DNA of 64,000 nucleotides from JANXQZ01 sp038225555 (GTDB taxonomy: Bacteria > Acidobacteriota > Terriglobia > Bryobacterales > Bryobacteraceae). The notes beneath the pieces were generated by a model that ran no database searches, was not told the origin of the DNA, and was given only the letters and a program-made list of their open reading frames with translations. A program made the translations under genes and the position numbers. Each line of letters opens with the position of its first letter. The stretch's first letter is position 1. The stretch is from positions 186,001 through 250,000 of the forward strand of contig JBBRRB010000002.1 in the NCBI GenBank assembly GCA_038225555.1, read 5' to 3'. Below, one piece after another: positions 53,686-63,091 of the stretch.

Positions 53686-55344
53686 ATGCCGCGCAAAACC
53701 ATTCTTCCCCTAATCGGCTGCTTGGCTCTGGCGCTCGATGCCGGCGGGCAGGACACGCGTTCGCAAGATCCGGTTGAACACCCGGCCAGACCCGATCGCA
53801 TGGGGGTGATCAACACCGGGCGTTACGACTACGGCGGGATGGGTCCGCCTGCTTCGCCGGCCATCGTTGAGGCAGCGGGTAGAGCTGTAGTCAAGCCGAC
53901 ACCGGAAGGCCCATTCGCGCCAACATGGGAATCGCTTGAGAGGAATTACCGAACACCCTCGTGGTTCGAGGATGCCAAATTTGGCATCTTCATGCATTGG
54001 GGCGTATTTTCTGTGGCGGCGCACCACAACGAGTGGTACGAAAAGCATATGTATGGGGCAGATGCCCAGTGGCATGCGGAGAATTTCGGACCTCAGGAAA
54101 AAGTTGGTTACAAGGATCTGATCCCAAAGTTCACGGCGGCCAAATGGAAGCCCGATGAGTGGGCGGCCCTGTTCAAAAGGGCTGGCGCGCATGTCGTCAT
54201 GGCCATGGGGCAGCACCACGACAATTTCGCGCTCTGGGACAGCGACCTCACTCCGTTTAACGCCAAGAAGATGGGTCCGCACAGGGACTTGGTCGGCGAC
54301 TTGGCTGTGGCGGTGCGCAAGAAAGGCCTCAAGCTCGCGATTTCGAACCACGGCGTGGAGAATTTCACTTTCATCGCCCCCACACACGATTTGAGAGAGC
54401 GTTTGCAAGGCGCTGGCGTCGACTTGTTCGACCCCGCCTGGGCTTCGTTCTACAACGTCGCCGACCGAAGCGATGCCGCGATGACTCGGTTCCTCGCCGA
54501 TTGGGTAAACCGCAATGTCGAACTCATCGACAAATATCGGCCTGATATGCTGTGGTTCGATAACGGGGCCAACCTCCGCCTGCTGGATCCGCTCAAGCTG
54601 CGCATCGCCGCCTATTATTACAACCGCGCCCTGAAGTGGGGCAAGGAAGTTTCGCTTGGCACGAAATTCAACGCGTACGCCCCCAGCAATGACGACACGA
54701 AACAAATAGGGTCGATTATAGATTTCGAAAAAGTCGGGGTCCGCTCACCCGCCGGAATTCGCCCCGGCCCGTGGATGGTGGACGATGCTATTGGCAGCAA
54801 CAGTTGGGGCTACGTTGAAGGCTTGCGGGTGGCCACGGCGGATACGATTGTCGGCAGGCTGATCGACACAGTGAGCAAAGGCGGCATGTATATGTTGAAC
54901 ATCTCGCCCATGGCGGACGGTGTCATTCCCCAGAATCAACAGGACGTTCTACTGAAAATCGGGGCTTGGCTCGACATGAACGGCGAGGCAATTTACGGCA
55001 CTCGCCCGTGGGTTCGATGCATGGAGAACGGCGCGCCCGCATGGCATTTCACCACGAAAGGTGAGACGCTCTACGCCATCGCCTCGGCGTGGCCCGGCCA
55101 CGAAGCTGTGCTTGAATCCCTCGCCACGGGCAAGTCGAATGGCAAGATCGAGAGCATTACTTTGCTTGGAAAATCCGGCGGCCTCGATTTTACCCAGGAT
55201 AAGCAAGGCCTAACAATAAAGCTTCCTGCGGAACATTCGGGCAGCATCGCCTGGTCATTCAGGATCACTGGGTTAAGACTTGGCGGCTTGGCTGCCAATG
55301 GTCCTCATCGTGAGGTAGCGGACCGTAGTAAGCTTCAGCCATGA
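53686..55344 (+). CDS. Secreted alpha-L-fucosidase (GH29)
   Basis: A 552-residue exported glycoside hydrolase with signal peptide MPRKTILPLIGCLALALDAGG. The GH29 landmarks are FGIFMHWGVFSVAAHHNEWY, MGQHHDNFALWDSDLTPF and the probable nucleophile Asp292 in PDMLWFDNG. It has an extra domain after about residue 440. It removes terminal alpha-L-fucose from glycans. The acid/base residue cannot be fixed from sequence. The next gene overlaps by four bases. Confidence 0.9.
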   Translation: MPRKTILPLIGCLALALDAGGQDTRSQDPVEHPARPDRMGVINTGRYDYGGMGPPASPAIVEAAGRAVVKPTPEGPFAPTWESLERNYRTPSWFEDAKFGIFMHWGVFSVAAHHNEWYEKHMYGADAQWHAENFGPQEKVGYKDLIPKFTAAKWKPDEWAALFKRAGAHVVMAMGQHHDNFALWDSDLTPFNAKKMGPHRDLVGDLAVAVRKKGLKLAISNHGVENFTFIAPTHDLRERLQGAGVDLFDPAWASFYNVADRSDAAMTRFLADWVNRNVELIDKYRPDMLWFDNGANLRLLDPLKLRIAAYYYNRALKWGKEVSLGTKFNAYAPSNDDTKQIGSIIDFEKVGVRSPAGIRPGPWMVDDAIGSNSWGYVEGLRVATADTIVGRLIDTVSKGGMYMLNISPMADGVIPQNQQDVLLKIGAWLDMNGEAIYGTRPWVRCMENGAPAWHFTTKGETLYAIASAWPGHEAVLESLATGKSNGKIESITLLGKSGGLDFTQDKQGLTIKLPAEHSGSIAWSFRITGLRLGGLAANGPHREVADRSKLQP

Positions 55345-56087
55345 GATACGTGGGAATAATCCTGGCGCTGTGCGCGCGATCTCCGTTGTTCGCGCAAGCC
55401 ACAGGAGGTGTCGCGAGCACCCCACGACCTGCGGTTTCCGTTCCATTTATCGGGTGTGCATCGTCTGGCCAAATTGAGAGACTGGAAGCGCCGAAGGGTT
55501 CAAGCAGATTTGTACCGATAAGCCCTAAGCATGCGCAGGCGCTCGCCTATTACAGATCCGCGGATGGGATTGGTCTCCTTGCCCCGCGCGGTTGGTATTG
55601 CGAGGGGGCGTCGGGCTCCCGTGGCTACGGCCTATCCTTAGCTCCCAACCCGATCAACAGCAGTCTACCCGGATGGGAGGGCTTTGAAGGACCCGCGATC
55701 GAGGTAAGCCACATTACTAGCCAGAACTCTGGCAGGTATGAGATTGCTGAGATCATGGCACGAGTGTTTCCAGAGTATAGAACTTTGGCTATCGGTGTTT
55801 TGAAAAGCATGGATCTCCCGGCTTCGTACGGCCCCTATCCGAAAGACACTTTGAGGTACAGAAGCAAAACGGTCGTTGAATATAGCACTCCGGCCCAAAC
55901 GGAAGGATTGGCAACACATTCATGGTTAAAGAAAAGCGGGCTTCCAATAGCAGGAGTCGCGATCCTTATTGGCGATCCGCCTGACCTGTTGCTCGTATCG
56001 GTGCGCCTTCCTCCCCACTTAGCCCAACTGACGCCGGTGATCGTTCGTCAGATTGAACGAGACACGATAAATCCCCCTCGCATCTAG
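55341..56087 (+). CDS. Secreted protein, unknown, coupled to fucosidase
   Basis: A 248-residue protein with signal peptide MRYVGIILALCARSPLFAQ. The mature region starts VPFIGCASSGQIERLEAPKGSSR and includes LLAPRGWYCEGASGSRG and WLKKSGLPIAGVAILIG. Three Cys are present in all: Cys11 lies in the leader, leaving two in the mature part (VPFIGCASS and GWYCEGA) that could pair. No family recognised. ATG 55341 overlaps the fucosidase stop (ATGA), so the two are produced together. Confidence 0.75.
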   Translation: MRYVGIILALCARSPLFAQATGGVASTPRPAVSVPFIGCASSGQIERLEAPKGSSRFVPISPKHAQALAYYRSADGIGLLAPRGWYCEGASGSRGYGLSLAPNPINSSLPGWEGFEGPAIEVSHITSQNSGRYEIAEIMARVFPEYRTLAIGVLKSMDLPASYGPYPKDTLRYRSKTVVEYSTPAQTEGLATHSWLKKSGLPIAGVAILIGDPPDLLLVSVRLPPHLAQLTPVIVRQIERDTINPPRI

Positions 56088-56143
56088 TTAAGATGGCGAG
56101 CGCCGCCTAGTCGGCATGTCTGCAATCCTTCTCTGGATGCGGC

Positions 56144-57265
56144 CTAACGCGCTCGAAGAGCCATTAATGTGATGTCGTCATTTTGATGCCCTGCGCTGAA
56201 TCCTTGCACTGAGCTAATCACGCGCTCAACAATCCGCGCAGGCTTCTCCTTGCTCAAAGAGCGCAACATCGAAATCAGCCGTTCTTCCCCGTACTCTGCG
56301 CCGGAGTCGATTCCCGCCTCCGTAACGCCATCCGAAAAAAGCGTCAAAGTATCGCCTGCCTTGAGATCGATCCGTCTGACTTCGCCTGTCCAGGAGCTGA
56401 AAATACCTAACACCGTCGCCGTTGGCTCCAGTCGCTCGATACTCTGGTCTGCCCGCACGAGGATGCCTGCCAGATGTCCGCAATTCACATACGTGAACTG
56501 CCGAGTGTGGTCGTCGTACTCGCCATAGAACAGAGTCGCGTAATGCTCCGGCGGCGTCGATTCGAAGAACAACCGATTGACCGACGCTAAGAGATCGACG
56601 GGATTGCGTTCCGCCAATGCCGACTGACTCCGAAAGGAGGCCTGTAGATTGGCCATGAGGAGCGCCGAGCCCATGCCCTTTCCCGACACGTCGGCCAGAA
56701 TGAACCCGGTCCTCGACGGCGACAGAGGGAGATAGTCGTAGTAGTCGCCGCTGACTTCGCGCGCTGGGACGCATTTGCCGACACATTCGAGCGTTTTGAA
56801 TATCGGCGAGTCCTTCGGGAATAGCTTCTGCTGAACATGCCGTGCAAGATCCATTTCCGACTGTCCGCGGCGGCGCGACTGCTTATGAATGGTTTCCAGC
56901 AGCCGCGCATTGTCCCAAGGCTTCTGCACGAAATCGGAGGCACCTCGGCGCATGGCCTCCACAGCCAGTTCAATGTTCCCCCAAGCCGTCATTACCACTA
57001 CCGGTACCATGTTGTTCTCGGCCTGAAAACGTTTCAACAGGTCCAGACCTTCCTGTCCCGAAGTTGTGTCTCGGGCATAGTTCAAATCCATCAGGATCAA
57101 ATCGAAGTTTCCCGCCTGTGACGCGCGATGCAAAGCGGCGGGAGAATCCACGGTCACTGTTTTGTGTCCCGCGCCTTTCAGCAGCAGTCTGAGGGCTTCG
57201 AGAACATCCGCCTGATCGTCGCCCACGAGAATCTGAAGAGCGGGGGCGGAGGTGGGGCACGTCAT
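56144..57265 (-). CDS. Response regulator with RsbU-type phosphatase domain
   Basis: About 373 residues: a receiver domain at 8-130 with Asp in ILMDLNYARD, the following Thr/Ser in VVVMTAWGN and Lys in FVQKPWDN; a helix linker (QSRRRGQSEMDLARHVQQKL); and a SpoIIE/PP2C-like phosphatase with VSGDYYDYLPL, ILADVSGKGMGSALLMA and LTLFSDGVTEAG. The likely role is to dephosphorylate an anti-sigma antagonist upon a phosphorelay signal. ATG 57265 is preferred; GTG 57298 is 11 codons longer. No kinase or sigma factor gene lies beside it. Confidence 0.88.
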   Translation of the reverse strand: MTCPTSAPALQILVGDDQADVLEALRLLLKGAGHKTVTVDSPAALHRASQAGNFDLILMDLNYARDTTSGQEGLDLLKRFQAENNMVPVVVMTAWGNIELAVEAMRRGASDFVQKPWDNARLLETIHKQSRRRGQSEMDLARHVQQKLFPKDSPIFKTLECVGKCVPAREVSGDYYDYLPLSPSRTGFILADVSGKGMGSALLMANLQASFRSQSALAERNPVDLLASVNRLFFESTPPEHYATLFYGEYDDHTRQFTYVNCGHLAGILVRADQSIERLEPTATVLGIFSSWTGEVRRIDLKAGDTLTLFSDGVTEAGIDSGAEYGEERLISMLRSLSKEKPARIVERVISSVQGFSAGHQNDDITLMALRAR

Positions 57266-57361
57266 AATCAGCTTGGGTGATCGCACGCAAGCTGCCACTC
57301 TTAATCAGCACTGCTCTGGGCTCTTAGATCGTTAAGCAAAACCTTCGTCCTGTTCGCTTGT

Positions 57362-57393
57362 GGACAACGTGTCCGCTGGCAGATGAATACAAT
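57362..57393. promoter_or_regulatory. Palindrome and -10-like box before araB
   Basis: GGACA (57362-57366) and TGTCC (57370-57374) form an inverted repeat with three bases between, and TACAAT at 57388-57393 is a good -10 box 20 bases before the araB start. No -35 box at normal spacing is clear. The repeat is a candidate operator for the sugar genes or for the divergent phosphatase gene; no matching regulator gene is next to it. Confidence 0.3.
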
Positions 57394-57413
57394 AGTAACG
57401 TCCAGGGGGTTAA

Positions 57414-58973
57414 ATGAGCATCGTTGCGGGTGTGGACTTCGGAACCCAGAGCGTCCGTGTTTCCATTTTCGATCATGAGAGAGGGCGTCTCGGCTCGGGC
57501 ACTGGGGACTACCCTGTGCACCGAAAAAAAGACGACCCCGATCATGCCACGCAGACTCATGCGGACCACATGAGCGCCCTCGTCTCAGCTACCCGCCAAG
57601 CCTTGCAATCCGCGGGAGTGAACGGCAGAGACATCGCCGCCATCGCGCTCGACACCACGGGTTCCACCGTAGTCCCGGTCGGCGAGGGCATGCTCCCGCT
57701 CGACGATTACTACCTCTGGTGCGATCACCGCGCCTGGCGGGAAGCAGCCGAGATCACAGAGGCCGCTCATCGCAGCGGACTGGAGGCCATCGATTGGTGC
57801 GGGGGAACCTACTCTTCGGAGTGGGGCTTCGCAAAGCTGCTGCACTGGCTGAGAAACAACCCCGACAAGCGCGGCCAATTGGTCAGCGCCTTCGAACATT
57901 GCGATTACGTTGCGGCAGTGCTCTGCGGCATTGCCGATCCTGCCGTCGCACCCCGCGGCATTTGCGCCATGGGCCATAAATGGATGTGGAACGACAAGCT
58001 CGGAGGTCTGCCGCCCGAGCAGTTCCTGGCATCAGTGGATCCTTTGCTCGGAAATATTCGTTCGAAGCTCGATGGCCAGTACTTCACGTCCGACCACATA
58101 GCCGGACGCCTTGCCCCTGAATGGGCCGAGAAGCTCGGGCTGGCCGCAGGCATTCCGATTCCAGTTGGCGCTTTCGATGCGCACTGGGATGCGATAGGCG
58201 CGGGAGTGCGGCTGGGCGATGTGGTCAACGTGATCGGGACTTCTACCTGCATCATGGCGATCGGCTCAAATCCGGGGCTGATTCCCGGAGTATGCGGCGT
58301 GGTGCAAGGATCGGTGCATCCCCGATACGCGGGAATCGAAGCGGGTCTCTCCGCTACGGGCGACATCTTCGATGCCATCGCGACTCGCGCGGGCAAGTCC
58401 GTAGCGGAACTCTCGCAAGGGCTCGACAAGTATCGGGCGGGCGAAACGGGACTGCTCCGTCTCACCTGGGACAACGGCGATCGCACCGTACTGGTCAATC
58501 CAGAACTCAGCGGCATGACACTGGGCTGGCGTCTGAACCACACGGCACAAGACGAGCTGTTCGCGGCCATCGAAGGCACGGCTTTCCACACGCACATAAT
58601 TCTGGACCGCATGGCGGAGCACGGCGTCCCCATCCACCGCGTGATCAACGGAGGCGGCATCCCGCAACGGAACCCGACACTCAATCGCGTGTATGCCAAC
58701 GTGTTAAACAAGCCTGTGCTGATCCCCAAGGGCGACGTGACAAGTCTCGGGTCGGCCATCTTCGCGTTTCTCGCCGCTGGCGTATTTCCAACCATCGAAG
58801 CAGCGCAGGACGCCCTCTGCCCGGAGTTCGCGATTGTCGAACCCGATCCAACCTCAGTGGAGACCTACAACCAGCTATTTCCCATCTATCGCGATCTGTA
58901 CTTCACTTACGGGCGCAACGGCGTTCTCCCCTCGCTGAGGCGGATCGCCACCGAAGTCAGGGGGGGAGCATGA
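57414..58973 (+). CDS. araB: L-ribulokinase
   Basis: A 519-residue kinase of the FGGY family that makes L-ribulose 5-phosphate. The N-terminal ATP-binding text is VAGVDFGTQSVRVSIFD; then ALDTTGSTVVPVGEGMLPLDDYYLWCDHRA, ICAMGHKWMWND, PVGAFDAHWDAIGAG and GGGIPQRNPTLNRVYANVL. The DHRA and GAFDAH blocks are those of ribulokinase rather than xylulokinase. A good GGGGG-type ribosome site precedes ATG 57414. It overlaps araD. The araA isomerase gene is not in this window. Confidence 0.92.
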   Translation: MSIVAGVDFGTQSVRVSIFDHERGRLGSGTGDYPVHRKKDDPDHATQTHADHMSALVSATRQALQSAGVNGRDIAAIALDTTGSTVVPVGEGMLPLDDYYLWCDHRAWREAAEITEAAHRSGLEAIDWCGGTYSSEWGFAKLLHWLRNNPDKRGQLVSAFEHCDYVAAVLCGIADPAVAPRGICAMGHKWMWNDKLGGLPPEQFLASVDPLLGNIRSKLDGQYFTSDHIAGRLAPEWAEKLGLAAGIPIPVGAFDAHWDAIGAGVRLGDVVNVIGTSTCIMAIGSNPGLIPGVCGVVQGSVHPRYAGIEAGLSATGDIFDAIATRAGKSVAELSQGLDKYRAGETGLLRLTWDNGDRTVLVNPELSGMTLGWRLNHTAQDELFAAIEGTAFHTHIILDRMAEHGVPIHRVINGGGIPQRNPTLNRVYANVLNKPVLIPKGDVTSLGSAIFAFLAAGVFPTIEAAQDALCPEFAIVEPDPTSVETYNQLFPIYRDLYFTYGRNGVLPSLRRIATEVRGGA

Positions 58974-59665
58974 GGCTTCAGCGTCTGCGCGAGGAGGTGC
59001 TGGAAGCGAACCTGGAAGTGGTTCGGCGCGGGCTGGTGTTGTACACGTTCGGCAATGCGAGCGGAATCTCTCGCGAGGAGGGGCTGATTGTCATCAAGCC
59101 GAGCGGTGTCGCTTACGACGCCCTCAAGCCCGAACACATGGTGATCACCAATATGAAAGGCGCAATCGTCGAGGGCGATCTACGACCGTCCTCCGACCTT
59201 GCAACCCACACTGCGCTGTACCAGGCATTTCCCTTGATCGGAGGAGTAGTCCACACCCATTCCAGGTACGCCACAGCTTGGGCGCAGGCAGGTCGAGAAA
59301 TTCCATGTCTGGGCACTACGCATGCCGATTACTTTCGCGGAGCAGTTCCCGTCACTCAAGTCATGCATGATGCCCAGATTGAATCGGAGTATGAGTGGAA
59401 CACGGGCCAGGCCATCGTGCGCCGGTTCGAAACTCTCGATCCCATGGCGGTGCCTGCGGTGCTCGTGGCCGGACATGCCCCTTTCTGCTGGGGACCATCG
59501 GCGGGCGCTGCGGCTCACAACGCGGTGATTCTCGAGGAGGTGGCGTGGATGTCCTATCACACGCTTATGATCGACGCGGGAGCGCGCGGTTTGTCCGACG
59601 CTCTCCGCGACAAACATTTTCTGCGCAAGCATGGTCCGGCAGCCTACTACGGACAGCCACGCTAG
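58970..59665 (+). CDS. araD: L-ribulose-5-phosphate 4-epimerase
   Basis: A 231-residue class II aldolase-fold enzyme that converts L-ribulose 5-phosphate to D-xylulose 5-phosphate. Text: TFGNASGISREEGLIVIKPSG, PSSDLATHTALYQAFP, GGVVHTHSRYATAWAQAG with two of the metal His, and TTHADYFRGAVP. The C-terminus (KHGPAAYYGQ) is standard. ATG 58970 overlaps the araB stop (ATGA). A longer frame from 58121 lies inside araB and is rejected. Its stop is one base from the stop of the opposing gene. Confidence 0.93.
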   Translation: MRLQRLREEVLEANLEVVRRGLVLYTFGNASGISREEGLIVIKPSGVAYDALKPEHMVITNMKGAIVEGDLRPSSDLATHTALYQAFPLIGGVVHTHSRYATAWAQAGREIPCLGTTHADYFRGAVPVTQVMHDAQIESEYEWNTGQAIVRRFETLDPMAVPAVLVAGHAPFCWGPSAGAAAHNAVILEEVAWMSYHTLMIDAGARGLSDALRDKHFLRKHGPAAYYGQPR

Positions 59666-59666
59666 C

Positions 59667-62600
59667 TTATGGGATGGACACAAACGGCACCTTAGCCGCG
59701 TTCATCCCCTCGTTCAATTTGTTTACTTCAGCCACTAATTTCTCCGTTGCTTGAGCCGCGCCGTTGACAGCCGCTTTCACTAAAGCGATCTGTTTCATCT
59801 GGCTCTCGCTGGGGGCGGCCGCGAACGATTCCAGCCCTTGAACCTGCTGCGAAATTCTCTGCGGCAACGACGGCAGCACGAAATCCGGCTCGGGCCTCTC
59901 GAACTCGGCCTTGCGATCCTCGGGACTCTGCGCGTCAAAGAAATTCCGCGCGGTAAACAGCGGCCTCATCTCGTCGAGAGAACGCTTAACCGACGCCGCC
60001 AGCTCGGTAACTTGCGGCGTCATCTTAGAAGCTCCCGGCTTTTTCCAGGACGTCTGCAATGCAGTGACTCCAGTGTCAGCCGCGGTGAACTTCCGCCTGA
60101 GGTCATTCGCTTGCTTGCTCACTTCGATCAGCTCGTTGATAGCGGCTCGGCGCTTGGCCCGATCCGCTGCTGGGAACCAAGTGATGCGCGGGTCTTCCTC
60201 AACCATGAATTTCTGCGATGTCTTCTCGCCGCCGATCGCGACCTCCGCTGTGTACTCGCCCGGATCCACCAAAGGCCCATTCAAAACGTTCGGAGCATCG
60301 CCGCCCGATTCCGCAAAGCGCGCAGCCATGGCTTCTTCCTGCGGAGTAGGCGGGAAGGCGCGGTCGGCTCGCATATTCCACGCAACCCGGTTGATGCCAG
60401 CATCTATAGACCCCGGCTTCACGGTAGCTACGAGCTTCCCTGCCGCGTCGAGAATCGAAATTTTGACGTCCTTGGGATCCTGCTTTGTCTTGGTCCAATA
60501 ATCGATCATCGCGCCGACAGGCGGGTTCGCGCCGATGAACACGTCATGCCCGTCGAAATCGCGTTTGCGCGCCATGCGCCACATCGTCGCGGGCCGAATC
60601 TCAAACATTCCGAGCTTGCTTTCCGCCGTCTTCGCATTCATGTGCTCCAGGGCCGCGATGCTGTCCAGAATCCAAACGGACCGTCCATGGGTTGCAAGAA
60701 TCAAATCGTTCTCGCGCGGATGAATCGCGATATCGTCCACCGGGACACGCGGAAGATTATTCTTAAGCTCTTGCCACGTCTCGCCCCGATCGAAGGAAAC
60801 GTAGAGACCGAACTCCGCGCCGGCAAACAGCAGATTCGCATTGCGAGGATGCTCGCGCACTACATGCAAAGTTCCAGCGCCCTTCGGGATGCCGCTGACG
60901 ATAGACTTCCAGGTCGCGCCATAGTCGGTGGTTTTGAACAAGTAGGTGGCGAAGTCGCCCGCGCGATGCCCGTCCAGCGCAACGTACGCCGTTCCCGGAT
61001 CGAAGGCCGATGAGAGCACGCGGCTCACATACGTGCCCTTTGGGACGCCCGGAATATTGCCGATGACGCTCTTCCACGTCTCGCCGTCGCGGCTCACTTG
61101 CAGATTGCCATCGTCGGTGCCGGCCCACAGGATACCCGCGCGCATGGGAGACTCGCTAAGAGTGGTGACTGTCGGAAACGCTCCGACTCCGTCGTTGCGC
61201 GAAAGCATGGTGCGATCCTGCACCTTCATCCCCATGATGTCGAGAGTCTTGCGGTCCACGTTGGAGGTCAAGTCGGGAGAAATGCGCTTCCAGTTGTCGC
61301 CCTGGTCGGTGGATTTGAACACGAAGTTTCCGCCATAGTAAATCGTCTTGCGATCATGCTTCGAGATCACGATGGGCGAGTTCCACTGAAAGCGAAAACG
61401 CGCCATCTTGTCATCGTCTTCATGGGGCCGAATGGAGCGGGCCTCATGCGTCCGCAAGTCACGCCGCACGATGTTGCCGTCCTGCGATTCGGCATAAACA
61501 ATCCACGGCTCGTCCGGGTCGATTTGAGCGTAGAAGCCGTCGCCGCCTTGCACCGTGTACCAATCTTCATTGGTGATGCCGCGCACGTTGGTGGTCGCAC
61601 TCGGACCGCACCAACTGCTGTTGTCCTGCAGGCCGCCGCAAACCTTGTAGGGCTTGGCCATGTCGTAGCCGATCTCGTAGAACTGCGCGATGGCGATCTG
61701 CTCGCGAGCATCCCAGGAGCGGCCTCGATCGCGGCTGAAGTGGATGCCGCCATCACAACCCACAATCATGTTGTCGGAGTTCGCCGGATCGATCCAGATC
61801 GCGTGAAAATCCACATGGATTCTGGTGACGCGGTTCGTGACGAAGGTCTTCCCGCCATCTTCGGAGTACGACATCTGCACGCCAGCCACCCAGATGCGCT
61901 GATCGTTATTAGGATCGATCCGAACCTGGCTGAAGTACATCGGCCTGGGATTCGTGTTGCTCATCTTGACCCAGTTCTCGCCCTTGTCTTCGCTGCGATA
62001 GAGCCCGGATTCATCGCTCTCCACCGTGGCGTAGACGATGTTGCCGTTGCGGCGGTAAACGTCCAAACCGATGCGGCCTAGATTGGTCTTGGGCAGTCCA
62101 TTGCTGAGTTTTTTCCAGGTCGCGCCGCCGTCGGTGGTGCGGTAAATAGCGCTGCCCGGTCCACCTCCGTTCATGCCAAACGCAGTGCGCCGGCGCTGAT
62201 AGGCCGCGGCGTAGAGCGTGTCCGGATTCATCGAGTCCATTACCAAATCAGTCACGCCAGTGTCGGGATTGATGTAAAGAACCTTGCTCCAAGTCTTGCC
62301 GCCATCGGTCGTTTTAAACACGCCTCTCTCTTCGCTCGGTGCCCACAGGTTCCCTTGCGCGGCGACGTAAACGACATTTGCGTTCGAGGGGTGAATCACG
62401 ATCCGGGGAATATGGCGGGTTTCGTTGAGGCCCAGGTGGGTCCAAGTCTTGCCGCCGTCGCCGGACTTGTAAACTCCGTTTCCCCACGATGAGCTTTGGC
62501 GATTGTTCGCTTCGCCGGAACCGACCCAGACCACGTCGGGTTCCGACTGTGCCACGGTCACGTCCCCGATGGTAGACACGGGCTGGTCATCGAAAATCGG

Positions 62601-62828
62601 CTTCCACGAAATGCCGCTATTCACCGATTTGAAGAGTCCGCCGGACGCGGTCGCGGCGTAGACGATGTTGGTGTTGCTTTCCACGACCGCGAAATCATCG
62701 ATGCGTCCGCCCATGTTCGCGGGACCGATCTCGCGGAACTTGAGGTTTTTCAGTTGGTCGGGAGTGGGTCCTTGTTGAGCGCATAGGAAGAATGTGCAAA
62801 GCAAGGCGAACGAAAGCAGCCGGATCAT
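59667..62828 (-). CDS. Large secreted BNR/VPS10-like propeller protein
   Basis: A 1053-residue exported protein. The signal peptide ends near CAQQG. It contains about eleven Asp-box repeats of the form SxDxGxTW, such as SGDGGKTW, TTDGGKTW, TTDGGATW, SEDKGENW and STDQGDNW. These build two large beta-propellers as in sortilin (VPS10) and sialidases. A C-terminal helical region with a beta domain (AEVAIGGEKTSQKF) follows. Sialidase catalytic residues are not seen, so enzyme activity is doubtful. Related proteins are abundant in acidobacteria and bacteroidetes; function unknown. Confidence 0.85.
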   Translation of the reverse strand: MIRLLSFALLCTFFLCAQQGPTPDQLKNLKFREIGPANMGGRIDDFAVVESNTNIVYAATASGGLFKSVNSGISWKPIFDDQPVSTIGDVTVAQSEPDVVWVGSGEANNRQSSSWGNGVYKSGDGGKTWTHLGLNETRHIPRIVIHPSNANVVYVAAQGNLWAPSEERGVFKTTDGGKTWSKVLYINPDTGVTDLVMDSMNPDTLYAAAYQRRRTAFGMNGGGPGSAIYRTTDGGATWKKLSNGLPKTNLGRIGLDVYRRNGNIVYATVESDESGLYRSEDKGENWVKMSNTNPRPMYFSQVRIDPNNDQRIWVAGVQMSYSEDGGKTFVTNRVTRIHVDFHAIWIDPANSDNMIVGCDGGIHFSRDRGRSWDAREQIAIAQFYEIGYDMAKPYKVCGGLQDNSSWCGPSATTNVRGITNEDWYTVQGGDGFYAQIDPDEPWIVYAESQDGNIVRRDLRTHEARSIRPHEDDDKMARFRFQWNSPIVISKHDRKTIYYGGNFVFKSTDQGDNWKRISPDLTSNVDRKTLDIMGMKVQDRTMLSRNDGVGAFPTVTTLSESPMRAGILWAGTDDGNLQVSRDGETWKSVIGNIPGVPKGTYVSRVLSSAFDPGTAYVALDGHRAGDFATYLFKTTDYGATWKSIVSGIPKGAGTLHVVREHPRNANLLFAGAEFGLYVSFDRGETWQELKNNLPRVPVDDIAIHPRENDLILATHGRSVWILDSIAALEHMNAKTAESKLGMFEIRPATMWRMARKRDFDGHDVFIGANPPVGAMIDYWTKTKQDPKDVKISILDAAGKLVATVKPGSIDAGINRVAWNMRADRAFPPTPQEEAMAARFAESGGDAPNVLNGPLVDPGEYTAEVAIGGEKTSQKFMVEEDPRITWFPAADRAKRRAAINELIEVSKQANDLRRKFTAADTGVTALQTSWKKPGASKMTPQVTELAASVKRSLDEMRPLFTARNFFDAQSPEDRKAEFERPEPDFVLPSLPQRISQQVQGLESFAAAPSESQMKQIALVKAAVNGAAQATEKLVAEVNKLNEGMNAAKVPFVSIP

Positions 62829-62854
62829 GATCGTAACAGTGTAGTACAGTCCGC

Positions 62855-63070
62855 TTAGTCGTCGTAGTCCTCAAAATCGTCGAAGTTAATTTGCGATCTA
62901 CTGTCCCGCTTACCCATCAGCTCTTCCACGGTAAACATCCCGCTAAAGTCATCATCCGCCAGCAGGCATCTCCATTCAGCCATCCCATTTCGTGCGTCTC
63001 CTATCCATGCAGGCGCATTTAGCTCGCGATTCGGATCATGAAATCCGCACCCCAATTTGACGGCTGACAC
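62855..63070 (-). CDS. Small acidic protein, unknown
   Basis: A 71-residue frame starting with GTG 63070. It has no signal peptide. Its last 15 residues are acidic (NFDDFEDYDD). It contains AEWRCLLADDDFSGMFTVEELMG. It is divergent from the gene at 63092 with only 21 bases between, and 26 bases downstream is the start of the large propeller gene. It may be real but has no family support. Confidence 0.4.
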   Translation of the reverse strand: MSAVKLGCGFHDPNRELNAPAWIGDARNGMAEWRCLLADDDFSGMFTVEELMGKRDSRSQINFDDFEDYDD

Positions 63071-63091
63071 GCGCGGGGGTAGTCTTAAGTT

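Noticed and set aside
57905..58795. A 296-codon reverse frame opposite araB.
   Set aside because: The opposite strand encodes a complete ribulokinase with all motifs; no start signal for the reverse frame.
58121..58969. Longer start for araD giving a 514-residue product.
   Set aside because: The extension lies inside araB in another frame and is Arg-rich; the epimerase family begins at 58970.
59838..61013. A 391-codon forward frame opposite the BNR-propeller gene.
   Set aside because: It mirrors the Asp-box repeats of the real gene and carries no family features.
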